Shown: positions 1-13,500 of the stretch, one piece after another | How positions within the stretch are numbered: position 1 is the stretch's first letter | Layout of the letters: each line of letters starts with the position of its first letter | Made by a program: the position numbers and the translations under genes | Source of the DNA: Plakobranchus ocellatus | Taxonomy: Eukaryota; Mollusca; Gastropoda; Plakobranchidae | Reading direction: 5' to 3' | Length of the DNA stretch: 34,411 bases | Assembly (NCBI GenBank): GCA_019648995.1 | Contig: BLXT01001211.1 | Coordinates: forward strand, 953,281-987,691 | The notes under the pieces: generated by a model | Seen by the model: only the letters and a program-made list of their open reading frames with translations | Databases searched by the model: none | Told to the model about the DNA's origin: nothing

Positions 1-153
1 AAAAAAAGAAAAAAATATTTATGCAGGGTCAACACAGATAATTATCAAATAGTTAATCTCTTGCCATAAAATGAAATTTTACTGCAACTCCAAACAATAA
101 AGCCCCAACTTGACTTGAAAATGTTTGTCACAAATGCACCCAGCTGTACTAAC
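1..153 (-). other. Start of intron 34, running off the left edge
   Basis: AT-rich intron sequence after the exon 34 donor. The ORF through it is only the read-through of exon 34. Confidence 0.7.
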
Positions 154-249
154 CTGAGAGTGTAGGCCACTATGGAACTTGGCTCATAGTCATACACTGT
201 TATAGGAACTTTCTCACACAAGGGGAGGGTATGGTGCTCGTTGGCATCA
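154..249 (-). CDS. PIKFYVE: PIKFYVE exon 34: EPSSI block before the kinase core
   Basis: The exon encodes DANEHHTLPLCEKVPITVYD, then YEPSSIVAYTL. EPSSIxAxxL is invariant in PIKFYVE/Fab1 and sits directly before the lipid-kinase domain. Acceptor tctttccag, donor GTTAGT. It ends two bases into a codon, so the gene continues off the left edge, where the catalytic exons must lie. Confidence 0.96.
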
Positions 250-3200
250 CTGGAAAGATCATTCAAGGTGTTAGTTTTCTAAGCCTCTTACAAGTTCATA
301 CATTTATGGGATGAATATCTGAAGACTAGGCTTCTGCTTTAGAATGGATGGATAACAAAATGGATTCATGCGCTTTCGAGAATTTCACACACAGACACTT
401 TAACAATAGCTTTAGTGAATGGAAGACAAACTTTGAAGAATACAGTCTTTGTTCCTTCCATTACAAAAACTGAAGCCCAATCAGGCCTTTCTTTATGGTG
501 CTCTCAAGCATTTTGGCTTTCAGCAGGCAGAGGACTGTAGCAGGTTCGAATCCATGACAAAAATTCCCAAAGATACCAGGGCAAGCTTGATAAAAACTAT
601 ACCATCAAAGCTCTTGTTGCTAATAACCGAACACATAGTTATAACTTAGCACAGCATGATTTTTTTAAGTGAAGAATCGTCATCAGTAAGCTTGTAAGGT
701 TTCCTGATTTGACTCATGTAACTGTATTTTCTTTTTAATCTAACTTTATTTTTCAGCAAAAATAGGAAAACAAAGCAAAAATGAAATATATTCATATATG
801 ATTTCTATAATATGCGTGAAAATGTATCACATTTATGAATCAATTCTTGAGGCAATGAGACAATGATTTACAAACAAAAAAAAAAAAAATCACTTAAGAA
901 TAAAAAGGAAAACAAATCAAAAATGAAATATATTCATATATGATTCCTATAATATGCGTGAAAATGTATCACATTTATGAATCAATTCTTGAGGCAATGA
1001 GACAATGATTTACAAACAAACAAAAAAAAAAATCACTTAAGAATAAACTACTGAAAAAAGTCAACCAACACCCCAACCAACAGCTCCTTGTAGTTTTTTT
1101 TCAGCAACCAGAGTGAAGATTGGTGATTAGATCTTCAAAGTGGCAATTAACCCTCTTTTTGTTTTTGTTTTTTTTTTTTAATAAACTTTGGATAACTAAA
1201 ATACAAGAAAATACTGCTGGATGCTTTTGAAGGAATTGCATGCAGTATTTTTTTGCATTCTCATTACCACTTACAAAAAAAAGAGTGACAGCTCCACTAA
1301 CCAAGGAAAAATTGTGGATCTACATGACTTAAATTCAAATCAAAATCCTGAATAATAGAAGTAAACATTACCATTGCTCTATGTGCAGAATTATAAAAAC
1401 TTCTGCACTTTATGAGGAATGAATCATTTTTATTATTCTGATATAAAAACTTTAATGGGAGTCAATCATGTATATTTGCATCTCGACTCAATCTGTGAAA
1501 CTTTTACACCTGTATTCTCACTCACTGGCTTGTTCACTCATTTGTTCATTTATTTTGAAACAAAATCATCACACTTTTAATGTGATAAAAAAATCTGGTG
1601 ATGTGAACTTCAACTACAGTTATGAAGACAAAAGTTCAAAGCTACAAAGGAAAAAAGGGAAACCGCTGGCCATTATTTTTGGGTAAATAGTTGATGAGAA
1701 AAGTACGGATAAGAACAGACTAAAAATAAGACATACAAAGGCAAGGGCAAAGCAGTGAAGGATGAGTTAGACAACCATCGGCGAGTCACGCCTTTCAAGT
1801 CCTGGAACCATCCATCTGTTGAATCCTCTTGACCTGAGGAATGGAGAAAAAAGATCAGAGGTCACACTCATTACTTTGCTAGCAACATGGCTAATCATTC
1901 ATCTGAGGCGTTGATTAAATCTGGTTTTAAATGTACCCAAAGTGTGTGCATGTGAGATTTGAGATTTCAGAATACATGCAAGCATGAATTCTATAGTTGT
2001 GTTTTAAAAAAAAAAAACATTCAGAATTGAAGTTTGATATGAATTTTTGGCATTCAGATAGCAAGCCAGGAAATGTTTTTTTTTTGTTGTTGTTGTTTTT
2101 GCCCTTAACTACTTTATAATAAGATTTTTAAAAGCAACAGAACCATAAAATAACACAGCGAAAGTGAGTCCCATACCACAGCTAGCCTAGTGGAGCTAGG
2201 AGTAGGTTAGGCCTAATTTTTCTTTCTCGGCATGTTACATAGTGAAAAAGCTTGCCATTGCTTCCCTTTCTGCCTCAACTTTCACCAAGTCCTGTGACAC
2301 TTTAGCAAAACCAAAATTCATGCTGCGGTAAACAGGGATGTAAATGACATTTTCAAAAATTCTCTGAAAATCAATTGCGAGGGATCCAGACCGGGACTAG
2401 AATCTAGATCTAGATATCTAGTTCTTCACCATAGATTCCACATTGAGACAACAGTAGAATCCAGCTAGGAATCCGTGGTTTGTTTCTTGCCTTACGATCT
2501 CGTAGCAAAGCAATTTATGATCAGTAGGCCTGGTTATGAAAACGAAAACACTTGATAAAATTACCTCTGACCAAGAATTTTAGCCTAGGCTAAGCTAGCC
2601 ATCAATCCGATTGTTTATAACTTCTTACAGGAGACCAAAACCTACTTGAGCCTAGCATTATCCACCAGGCTCTTGATTCCATTCAATTCACATAGATAAG
2701 TTGTGCACAGGGTGAACAACTAAAAAGTTGTGAAATTAGCGTCCAAGATTTTTCTCTGAACCTCTGGGAATTCGCTGACCTATTCATTCTTATTTTTTCC
2801 TAAATTTTTCTCTGAAAATTCTGACAATTGAACAGACTTCTACTATTTACAGAAAAGTATAGGCCTGGGCCAACTTCTAATTATGGAAATTAGAGTAATC
2901 AACAACACAAATGTGCATTAGGCCTGTAATACATTAATTTAAAGGGCTTCCATGGCGTTTGTTCTTATTGCAATAAAAACAATTGATTTTGACAGTGATT
3001 GGACAGGACTGATAATGACAAAAATTAAGAAAAGAGAGTTAAATATTACAAAAACAGGCATTGTAGTGAGAAAATCTGAAATCAGAGAAAATTTGAGCTA
3101 TTTACATTCCTATGTATACACAGGGGAGCAGACAAAATTTGTTAACTTGGGCTGGGAATTGAACCTGGCACTTTTCACTTTGTCGTTAAGTAGACTAGCG

Positions 3201-6200
3201 ACTAAGCCATCGCTTACTCTACCCAAAGTAAACAAACAAAACAAACAAAAACCCCACCAAAAATACCTTCAGGGCCAGAGGAGGCAGACGGCGCTACCGT
3301 CTGGGCTGTTTGAACAGACAGTGCTGCTGGCAGAGCCTGACTCGTGGATGTTTGTGGCAGAGGTTGCAGTCCCGTAGTGGTAGTTGTTGTTGTTCTTGTC
3401 GTTGCTGCTGCCTCTGGCACTGAAGTTGCTGCTGTTAAATCTCCTTCTGCAGAAACTGCTGCAGGTTTTAACACTGTAGCAGCCAGGCTGTTGGTGTGCC
3501 CATCTACTGCATCTAATGATGAAGTCGCTGCTAATGAAGTTGTGGATGCTTCCAGTTTTGTTTTAGTTGACTCTGATTGAGCTCTTGGCCTTAAGCCTTT
3601 GTGCGCCACTTCTGTATCAGGGGCTGTGCCTTAAAAATCACAAATCACAAGAACAATATATTAATACAAACATCTCAGGAAAACTTACTGACTCAAGAGG
3701 CAAAAAAAACCCCATAAAACTCACATTGCCTAAAAATCATCATGGAATACACAAGTTATTTGAATATTCTATTCATCAGCAGTTGAATTAAGAGAACTAT
3801 ACTGTGCAAGAACAGCATTCCTTTAGGCAATTGAATTGATAGAGGATCTATCTATAGATATGGAGATAGGTTGGCAATCACCCATTACAACCTACAATAT
3901 TACAAGAAAAACAATGTGAAAAAATGAAAAATTAATATTTAAAAAAAAAAAAAAAAAAAAAATTATATATATATATTTGATTGTGATTGTTAATTCAATA
4001 TTTTGCTTTAAAACATTCATGATTTTTATGAATATATTGTACACAAAACTAGATAAATTAAATTTCCATGACAAATGTTTTAACTGAAGATGTGTTCTTA
4101 AGAAAACAAATAAAACTAAATAAATCTGGAAAGTCAAAAGTCAAAAATGTTGCTTTCATCATTCCTATTCAGGTAATAAAAAAATGTTACAAATATTTTT
4201 CTCCCAAAAAATAATGTAGCATAAACTGCAGACGGTTTTATGATTTAAAGAGAAAGAAATGCAAAAATAAAAAAAAAAGTTATATTGACCAGTTTGTATG
4301 ATATGAAGAACTTGACTTGAGTCACATTAACTCGTCTATCTTTTACCTGTTGCATCAGCATCATCACAGTTAGAAACACTCTGATCCACTTTGTCTGACG
4401 TTGATACGTCCTTCCCTGCCGCTGTCGCTGTCACAGCTGTATCCACATTTGACTTGCTCTCCTCACCCTCTCCACCAGAGGAGGAACCCACTGTTTCTGT
4501 GGTGGTGGTGGTTGTTGTCGTTGCTGTCAATGTTTGGGATGATAACAATGGTGTTGATGATGATGTTGGGATGCTGACTGTTCCCGCTGCTGGTCCTTCT
4601 CCTGCAGCAGAAGCTGTTGCCGTAGGTTTTGACACTGCCGAAGTCATAGCAGTAGCAGAAGTGACTGATGATCCAGCTCTAACATTACCTTGTTTGACTG
4701 ACTTCTCCAGCTGAAAACAGAGAGAAAAATATGCAAAGTTCATGAAAACTGACAACTATGTGTGGCAATCTCACAAAATTTTTGTGCAAAGCCCACACTT
4801 AAAATATCAAAATATGGGTTCTGAGCTTGTGGTGATTTTTCCCTTTAAAATTTCGTAACTGTGGTTCCAATTAATATATGAACAAAATTTAAACTATAAA
4901 ATACAAAAAAATGTATGTCAAAAACATGGGAGAAAAAAAAATTAACATGCATATCTGGCCAGTACTATAGGGCTTTCTCAAGATGCCACAGATTTGGGAT
5001 GTATGTAAAATAAGCTCGGCCTCTTCTCTGCTTTTAGGGCATTGAAAGATATTGTTTAATTAGTCTCCCTCCGGACACAAAAAAAAAATCAAGAGCATAA
5101 AACTACTGTACAAATTAAGAAAAAAAAAAATCAATGTTGCAACCTGTGAAGAAAATGATTTACCATTACAGATTTGGTTTTAAAAAGCCATCTATATCAA
5201 AATAAACTTTGAATATTAAAACATGAACAAGCAGCACACAGATAACATCAGTATTTATCTATTTTTACAAATGAAACTTTCTATATTCTCTAGACTTCTA
5301 TAGAGGGGGAAAGAACCATATTCTTCTCTCTCTTGCCCAAGGTATAAAAAATCGATATATTCTTACTGTTACCATTTTAATTCAACTTGAACTATCTGTC
5401 ACTTAAGAACAAAGCAAAAAGTACTAAAGTGTCAGCAAACAAACACTCTCAGACAGTCCTGGAAAGCTGAAAGCCACTAGAAACAATTAAGAAAAACCAG
5501 CAATTTTTTCATTTTTTTACATCTCTAAAGGAAATCTTATTTCATTGCTGTCAATTGATTTATTAATGGCGTAATTAAATAAAAAAAAAGTCCTCTAACC
5601 AGCCTAAGGATGTCACCTGTTTCAAAATACACATTAAAAAAAATTTAGTTTCAAAATTATCTTCTTATGAACTATGCTTTCCACAATGGTGACAAGCTAG
5701 TTGAAGCAACAACAGAGTTTTGCTCCACGATATTCTTGTTTAAGATTTTTTTTTCATAGCGTCATGGAGAAAGACATTCTCTTAAACTAGCTCTTTCTTA
5801 TTGCTAGGCTGCCTTAGGTAAATAAAGTGCAATATCTTCGTTTGGCAAAGGCTGTATATTTTTCCATCTCTCGGCAGCAGAAGGAAAGAGTAAACATTTA
5901 TTTTCTTATTTCAAAAGTTAAGTACAACATTCAACTTGCTAAAACTGATTTCGAAACATACAAAATTATTAATAAGATATTAGGATTTAAATTGCCAGTG
6001 ATCTAACAGGACTTCATTTAACCATGAGGTAACAGGATTCAAATTACCAGTAAGCTAACAGGAGTTGATTTACTCATAAGGTGTCACGATTTAAATTACC
6101 AATGAGAAGAGAGGATTTAAATCACCAATGAAGGAACTGGACTTAGACTACAAACAAGATAATGGGATTTAAATTATAAGTTAGGTAAGAGGACTAAATG

Positions 6201-7460
6201 TGTATTTTCAATGATAAAAACTTTTAAAGAAATATTCATGACAAGTCAAAGAGACCATCAAAACAAATGTGAAAAAAAATAGAGCTTCCAAAGTTTCTTC
6301 TATTGCATAGCAAAGACAAAAGAAAAAAATTTGAAACTTACATCATCAGACAGAACAGCACCCGCCTCTTTGTCTTTCTTGTTAAAGCCTTGTTGCCGAG
6401 ATTTTTTCTGGTGGAAGGCCATGAACTCTTGCATCCTAAATTTGCAGAGAAATGAAGACAAAGAAACGATATCAATGGTAAGTCAGTGTAATGCTGTGGG
6501 GGCAGACTTATTCACAGCTGCTGGAAAACATAAAAACCGCTACCTTGAAAATTTCATAATTTCAGTTATAAATAAATCATCAACAACATTTAAACTTTGA
6601 AATACGCTGGCCTCAATGTGGAATATGCAGAAATTAAAAACCAACATGCACATCTGAGGAATTGTGAAGAGTTTTCTAAAGATGCCAAACATTTGCCTTG
6701 GAGTTAAAAGTCACATTTTGAGTGTTTAAATCATTTATACAATTACTAACCCTAGATAAAGATATTGCAAACCTGTGTTAAAATATTTGAGTTTGTGTGA
6801 AGAGAAGGAAAAAAATATGAAGTAAAAGCTGGTTTTTTTTTTTCTCAAAATTGTTACATATAACATCTGACTCATTAAGATCAGTTTCAAGCCATTGATC
6901 AAACTAGAGGAAAACAGTATAGAAAAGCTTATTGTATATGACTGAGAGAAAAGAAAAACTGTTATTATTTTATTCAAAGAGACTGAGAGAAGAGAAAAAC
7001 TGTTATTATTTTATTCAAAGAGACTGAGAGAAGAGAAAAACACTTACTTGTTATTCCATTTCATAACATCCTCACAAATATGCCTCTTCAGCATCTCAAC
7101 ATTATCAAAGATAGAGAAAAGATGGCAGGTCATGTCCGATTCTGGGGGGGGGGAATAAAAGGCGAATATCTGAGATGTCACATGACAAAATAAACCTTAT
7201 GAAGTGTTTGAAATCATACAAAAGTCTCTTCTATTTCCCTTTCATAGAACAACAAAAAATGCTCATGAAGCTGAAACAGACACTGAAATATTGGTCATTT
7301 GAATAAACGAGGTCAATAGTTAGAGAGAAAAAACATATCAGTTTGTAGCTCTTACCAAATAACTTAGCGAATATTTCAATTCAAGGTGATAAATTTTAAT
7401 TTGTAGGCTATAATATGTATCTGATGAACATTAGATGAAGGAGGGGAGGGGGGAGGGGGA

Positions 7461-7500
<40 letters not shown>

Positions 7501-10500
7501 ATGCCATATTGAGGAAGATGTTAGATATAAATTGTTGAACAAGGAGAAAGTAATAGAGAAATTCACAGCTAGGTAAATGGAAAGAGGACATTGCACTGCT
7601 CCCAAGCTCAGCATTCTATTATGTGTCTGTAGCCAAAGGAAGTGCAGTTTTAGTGGTGTGAAGTCTATGATAGATACTGAGCTTCAGTATGTATGATTAG
7701 TTAGATCTATTAGATGATGTAGTAAAGTCAGGATATCTTTATATTATGGTTCTGACTGACAGGCTAATGTGGCAAGAAATTCCTGATAGATAATTGTCAA
7801 TGTCACATTCGAACAAACTGAGCCATTGCTATCTGGCTAGGGTTAAGAAAACACAACAAAACCACGGCAGGCATATCAAACCTCTGACATCCTTATTTAT
7901 AAAGGAGGCACTTCAGAGGTTTGATGCACCCGTCATCGAAAAAAGACCTTCCATAAAGGGTCGGGGAAAACTGCTACTATGTCACTACTGAAAATTGACA
8001 AAAATAAATTAAAACAGAATAATAATCATTATCATAAAAAATAGTATTTGAATATCTTAAAATAAACATTGTAAAAGGTCTGTGCTGTCAAAGACATAGA
8101 ACTTTTGAAACGCAAAAGCAGGCGCAATAATCAGCGTCATTTGCTCTACTTTAGGGAAATTTATCACAATTTCTATCCCATTTTCAAAATTTGATAGCTT
8201 CATAGGCAAACAAAGAGAGCCAATATCTCATTACTTGTCTCTAAACTAATAACATGATAAACTACAGAAGTAGCTGACCTGTCTGTCCGTTCTCCACAAG
8301 ACAGGTTAGAGAGAAAATCAGCTCCTGTATCTTCATCTGTATATTGGTGGCTGATTCACGGAAACTTTTCTTATCTTTCTGATAAAAAGAAATAAAGATT
8401 CACTCCAATTAAAATAAATTAAAGAGGTAAAACTAGAAGGGGAAATACTACTCCTATGAGTATTGTTGGGAAGAGAAAACTGTAAGACAAACAAATACAA
8501 ATTTAAAGATCTAGAGGAATGCAGATATCCCTGTAAACAGTCCATAAAATAATAAATCAAATTAAAATAGAAATAATATAAAATACCTCCCCTTTTTTTG
8601 TTACAGATTCATTAGTCATTAAACAAAGACATAAGTCAACATGTATGTCTAGCGCTAGAGATGTGCATTTGCAGAGAGTCATTGGAGGAAAAAGGAAATA
8701 ATGCAATATACATGACCCACATGACATTGATTTGGATCAATTTTATGGACAATAATGTTCAGCATTCGTCTTTGCGATTTACACTCCTAACATCCAACGT
8801 TTTTCAAATGATGAAAGCAGAAGTTACCTGCTGCTCAGCCAGGAAGTCGCTGATGGTTCTCGCCTGGACGTCACTGGTCATCTCCTGTTTCAGCTTCATC
8901 GTGCTCTCCAGCATGAGGCTGTAGCGGTCCATGGCTCTGGGCAGAAAATAATCAAGCGAAAACATAGAAATGGATGAATTTCAAATTGGCAGATTTTTAG
9001 TTGACTCTAACAGATCCCTCTACAATAAAACTATGTATATTTAATTCTGTGCAATATATTTATTTTCAAAAAATTAATATCCACTTACTCTTACCACAAA
9101 AAAAAAAATAAAATAAAAATAAAACAAAAAAAAAAAAAAAACCAGGGAAACCAGGACTATTGGCTGATTTAATTGAACCCTGATACTTCTTGAGTTAGTA
9201 AAAGATCAGACTTGTCAAGATTTAACATAAATATTTCTACAACTGTCTATTTGATGAGGTTAACTATCACAGGGGAAGGATGAAGTTTATCGTGTTGTCA
9301 TTATACCACTTTACACTTTACATCTGTGATATGAATGATAAAGATTATAAATCCCACAACTGTTCACTTTTAAAACCTCGAAATATGCACTTTCTTCAGT
9401 AATGTTTTAAAAAGTATGTGTTTATGATAAGATACTAAAAGAAGAGGCAGTAGCAGTGAATTTCCTCCCAAAAAAATGTCAAGATGACAAAATGAATCCA
9501 TCAGTGAACTGACTTAGTATATCTTCAAAATTCAAACGATATAAGCTGAGACCTAAGACAGCAAATCAAAAGAGAAAATATCCTACTTGTACGTGATCAT
9601 CTTCACAGCTTCAGCCAAAAGGTCTGGATCAAACATCGGAGGCTCCAATGACACTAAGGTTTTTGGGAGAGCCAGTTCCTTGAGAGATATGGGTGCGTAC
9701 CTGATGTAGCAAAAATAAACACACAAAGCCTCCATTTAGGACTGCAAAGATGAAAAATCTCATGTTATGTCTTTTCTATCCTTTCTATAATTTTATGCCT
9801 TTCTGGTACCACCCACCCTCCCTTTTCCACTGAAATTTACTCTAAAAAAGATGACTAATGGAAGTGAATAGAGCAAAGTGTAGTATGTATATGTGCATCT
9901 AACAGAATTCTCTCTTTCTGTAAAGTATCATGCTTCATCATTTTTCTCTCTCTCTCTCTTTCACACTTTTCCCTCAGTCTTCCTTTCTCTATCTTTTGCT
10001 TGCTATCATTCTTGTACCCAAACAATGAAACTTACTTGAAAGAGGCCACAACATTGCGGTGACCAAAGTACTGGAAATGATCATGGTGAAGGGAGTGCGA
10101 GCATGGCTCAGCTGTCGCTCTCCGCAGAAAGCTTGAGGAGTGGAAGCGCAAATCCAGGTATTTTGCAAAAGACAAGCTCCACGTATCACTACTGATGGGG
10201 ACCACAGGAGTTACCTACAGATTACAGCAACACATATTTACCTGCTCATATTTATTGAAGGAAAGAAAACATTAGACTAACCGCCCTTTGGGGCATTTTT
10301 GGAGATCTAACAAGCTTCCTCCACTTTTTCTGTTCTCTGTCTCTGTTCATGGTATTCGAGGGCCCAGACCTGTCCAATCTTGTTTTAAAAAAACATATTT
10401 TCCAGTGTTTGAAAATATTATTTCAAATCAATTAACTACAGTGAGAAAAAAAATCTAGATTACTTAAAAAAGACAGCAATTCACAACTTTGCTAAGAGTC

Positions 10501-13500
10501 AACTGGTTTAGTTGAAATAAGCTCATTTAAAGAAACGGCTCATGCAGAAAAAGGAAATTTAGATAATGTAAATTACACCCTTCCTTACCTGTTTACACTT
10601 GCGACACCAACTCCACATGAGAATGTTATCCCTTGCGCCAGGAACCTCCGATTCCAAATGTTTGAGCAGGACATTGATGCAGGCATTCCCGTGTACAAAA
10701 CGTCGTATGTGATCCATCATCGGAGTATCACAAGTTGGTGATGGGCAAGCATACTGGTGTCTGAAAGAACCGAGCAGCAAATTAAAGGTTGAAGATGATT
10801 TCCATTGTTAACATGTTTAGCAGCCCTTCATTGGACAAATACTGTCATTTTTTTTTTTATTACAGCCAATGAGACAAAAGAATGGACTTTCAATAAACTT
10901 TGGTTTAATTTCTTTACATTTTTTTTCCACTACACATTTTCATATATCTTCAGTGAACGTATGTTGGCTTCTGCACAGAGAAAAAGCAGCAAATTCCCTT
11001 AAAGGTAAAAAATGCCTTGAATTATTCTAAATCACAGCTGAGTCATTTTGCTTGTCACTCTTTAATTTGGTGTTGTTAAATACAGGATAGGGCAGTAATT
11101 AGTCATGTGCCAAGGCAGGCTGGTTTACTGCACAAAAATTCAAGCTTCACAGCCATAGGTCAAAATACAAAACCTGAAACAGAATCTTTCGAGAAAGCCT
11201 CCGAGTGTTATGTCATTCCTCCCATAGAAGTCCATTGCTACCACCCTGAAATTAAAATTCAGAAAGTATATTTCCTTTAAGCATTATTTTTCCTCTTTGA
11301 CTGGCCTTTTTTTTTTTTTTATCTTTCTCTCCATTTGTAAACAATATTTGCATATCACCAAATATGAATATTCCTTCACCTTTTTTCATGCATGTCAAAA
11401 TGATTTGTGCTGCAAGTGGTCAAATCAAGTCAACTGATTTTCTTACTCCAAAGCATTAGAACTACATACCCGGCAGACTTTACTGTATGTTAAAAACTCT
11501 CTGACTGCAGCGCTGCCAAATTTATTGTGCAACCTTATGGCTAATGCAATTTAGAATTCACAGCTTGCTCACTTAGTCAAAAATAAAGAAGCTTACTGAT
11601 GGGTATTTTACATTATATTCTGTGTTTTGCTTACATAATATTGGGAGTGAGGGTCATATAAAGAATATACAGGCCAATGCTGCAAAAAAATTCTCACCAA
11701 GGATATACACAGGGGAACGGGTGGTTGTTGGACTTGTATGAATAGCTACTGAAAAGAACCATCAATCTCTGGTGGTTTGTCACATCCAGGCAATCCAACT
11801 GCAATGGAACAATAAAAACACCTTTATTGAACATTTATTGAACATTGATACAGTAGTAATAAGGATAGAAAATCATATTAGCCAAAAATGAAAGGCCCTA
11901 TATACAATAAGTGTTAATATTTTACAACTTGTCACCTCCAAATTTCACAAGTCCGTGTGTTAGTTATGCCTCTTCAAATTTAGAAATTCATGGGTATTCT
12001 CTCTTAATTATGGGATCATAATTGTGTCAGCAAGAATTCTTCCCCGAGTCAAGATTTCCAGTCTTTCAAGAGGCTATTAATGCAATCTTTTTACCGTCAA
12101 ACTATTAACATTCATTTTTTTTTTTTTTAAATTATCCACACAACACCTGTTGGATAGTATCATTTGAAAAATATTGTAGGAGATTAATATTGTGTAGAAA
12201 GCCTCTATTTTACTGTCTCCTACTTTTTAACTCAAATGCAAGAATCTTAAAAGTCTACATAAATCAAAGTTTATCATGTGCCAAACATGAACAGGCCTGC
12301 AAAGATTTAGTGTAGTTTGATGATATATTTGTCCAATAAAAAGACAAGGAAGAGGTAGTATGTCTACCCTTGTAGATGGTTTCTAAGCTTATCCAGTCAA
12401 AAATATAAATTGCTAGTCTAATCTCCAAATTATTTTTTTCTTCATATGAGTTAACCCTGGTCACAGGCTTTTATCAAAAACTAAGCCATCTTCCATCCCT
12501 ATCTTTAAATTTCAAACTAACTTTACTATAAAAACATACCCTCTTTGTGTAAACAGATGCTAGCTTTGCCAAACTTTGGTCTACTGCTGAGGATTCTTCT
12601 GCCTTTTTCAATCCTGCCTCAGCAGAGACTCTGGCCTGCTTGCTATTGCTCTGCTGTTCTGTCACCAGAATTCTTCCACCGCGGGCCCGAAAGTCAGCCA
12701 GGATAGACTGTATGGTTGAAAAACAATTGGAACTTAAGATGCAAATATTTTACTACTAATAATAAACCAAAGGCCTTTATTTCCTTTTGGAAAAGTCGTT
12801 CTTTTTGGATTTTTTTGGGAGGGAATAGTTACATGTGGAAATAAAAAGTGTTCAAAAAATTTCTTTCACAAAAGTTAAATGGATCCCTTAAATGTAAAAA
12901 AAAACAACAATCTCTTGAAATTTTAGTAGAATCTGGATAATTAAAACACAACCCCTTAAGGACTGGCAAAGTTTGCTTTGATTTCCAGCACACAGCCTGT
13001 CCACTACTATGAGATCTCAGGCTTTTGAGCCATTGTCAGGCCAAGAGTCCGTGATTGACTCAAAATCAAAGCTGCAAAAGGGAGGATTGTGCTAGCCATT
13101 GTGCATCAACACCACTCACATGCAAGATTCATATTAACCATGTGAAAACACTATGGAGATGGTGGGGACTGTGCGCTGGAAGTTGTATTGAGATATTTAT
13201 ATGCATCAAAGTGTGAAGAAATCAAGAGCATCTTCCTTAATGCTCAAACCTCTCCATCCTCGCCCACTTTTATATCAAAGAAGAAAAAACAATTTATGAA
13301 AGATGAAAAGATGTTTTTAAACTTTCCTATGAACAATAAGGTTATCTTGCAGTGCTAGGCATGTTTATAGTAAGCTGAACTTGATTTGTAGGCTAAAGAA
13401 GAAAAAACAAAAAAAAAAAAAACAATCCAGACCTCGGGATAAGTTTATCTTACAAAATGTTCCCCTAAGGCAAATTTTTCTAATAAACAGAGAGGATTGT

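Larger units (their letters stand above)
250..1736 (-). other. Intron 33
   Basis: The intron contains a recent 142-bp tandem duplication (762-1047) and a plus-strand tRNA-like remnant with a canonical B box near 480-570. Otherwise AT-rich with no exon. Confidence 0.6.
7142..8278 (-). other. Intron 28
   Basis: The intron holds a G-rich plus (GA)n tract at 7439-7498 and an imperfect hairpin at 7875-7925. It ends at a C10 tract just before the exon 29 acceptor. No exon seen. Confidence 0.6.

Noticed and set aside
3130..3225. Functional tRNA gene
   Set aside because: The anticodon and T stems do not pair and no acceptor stem closes. Treated as a relic.
3344..3580. Plus-strand Val/Ala-rich ORF over exon 32
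   Set aside because: It is the antisense shadow of the Thr/Ala-rich minus-strand coding exon. The splice sites and phase support only the minus strand.
4391..4714. Plus-strand ORF of 107 codons over exon 31
   Set aside because: Antisense shadow of the low-complexity coding exon. The Val run is the complement of the Thr codons.
7376..7614. Ser-Leu repeat ORFs
   Set aside because: They are translations of the (GA)n microsatellite in alternate frames.
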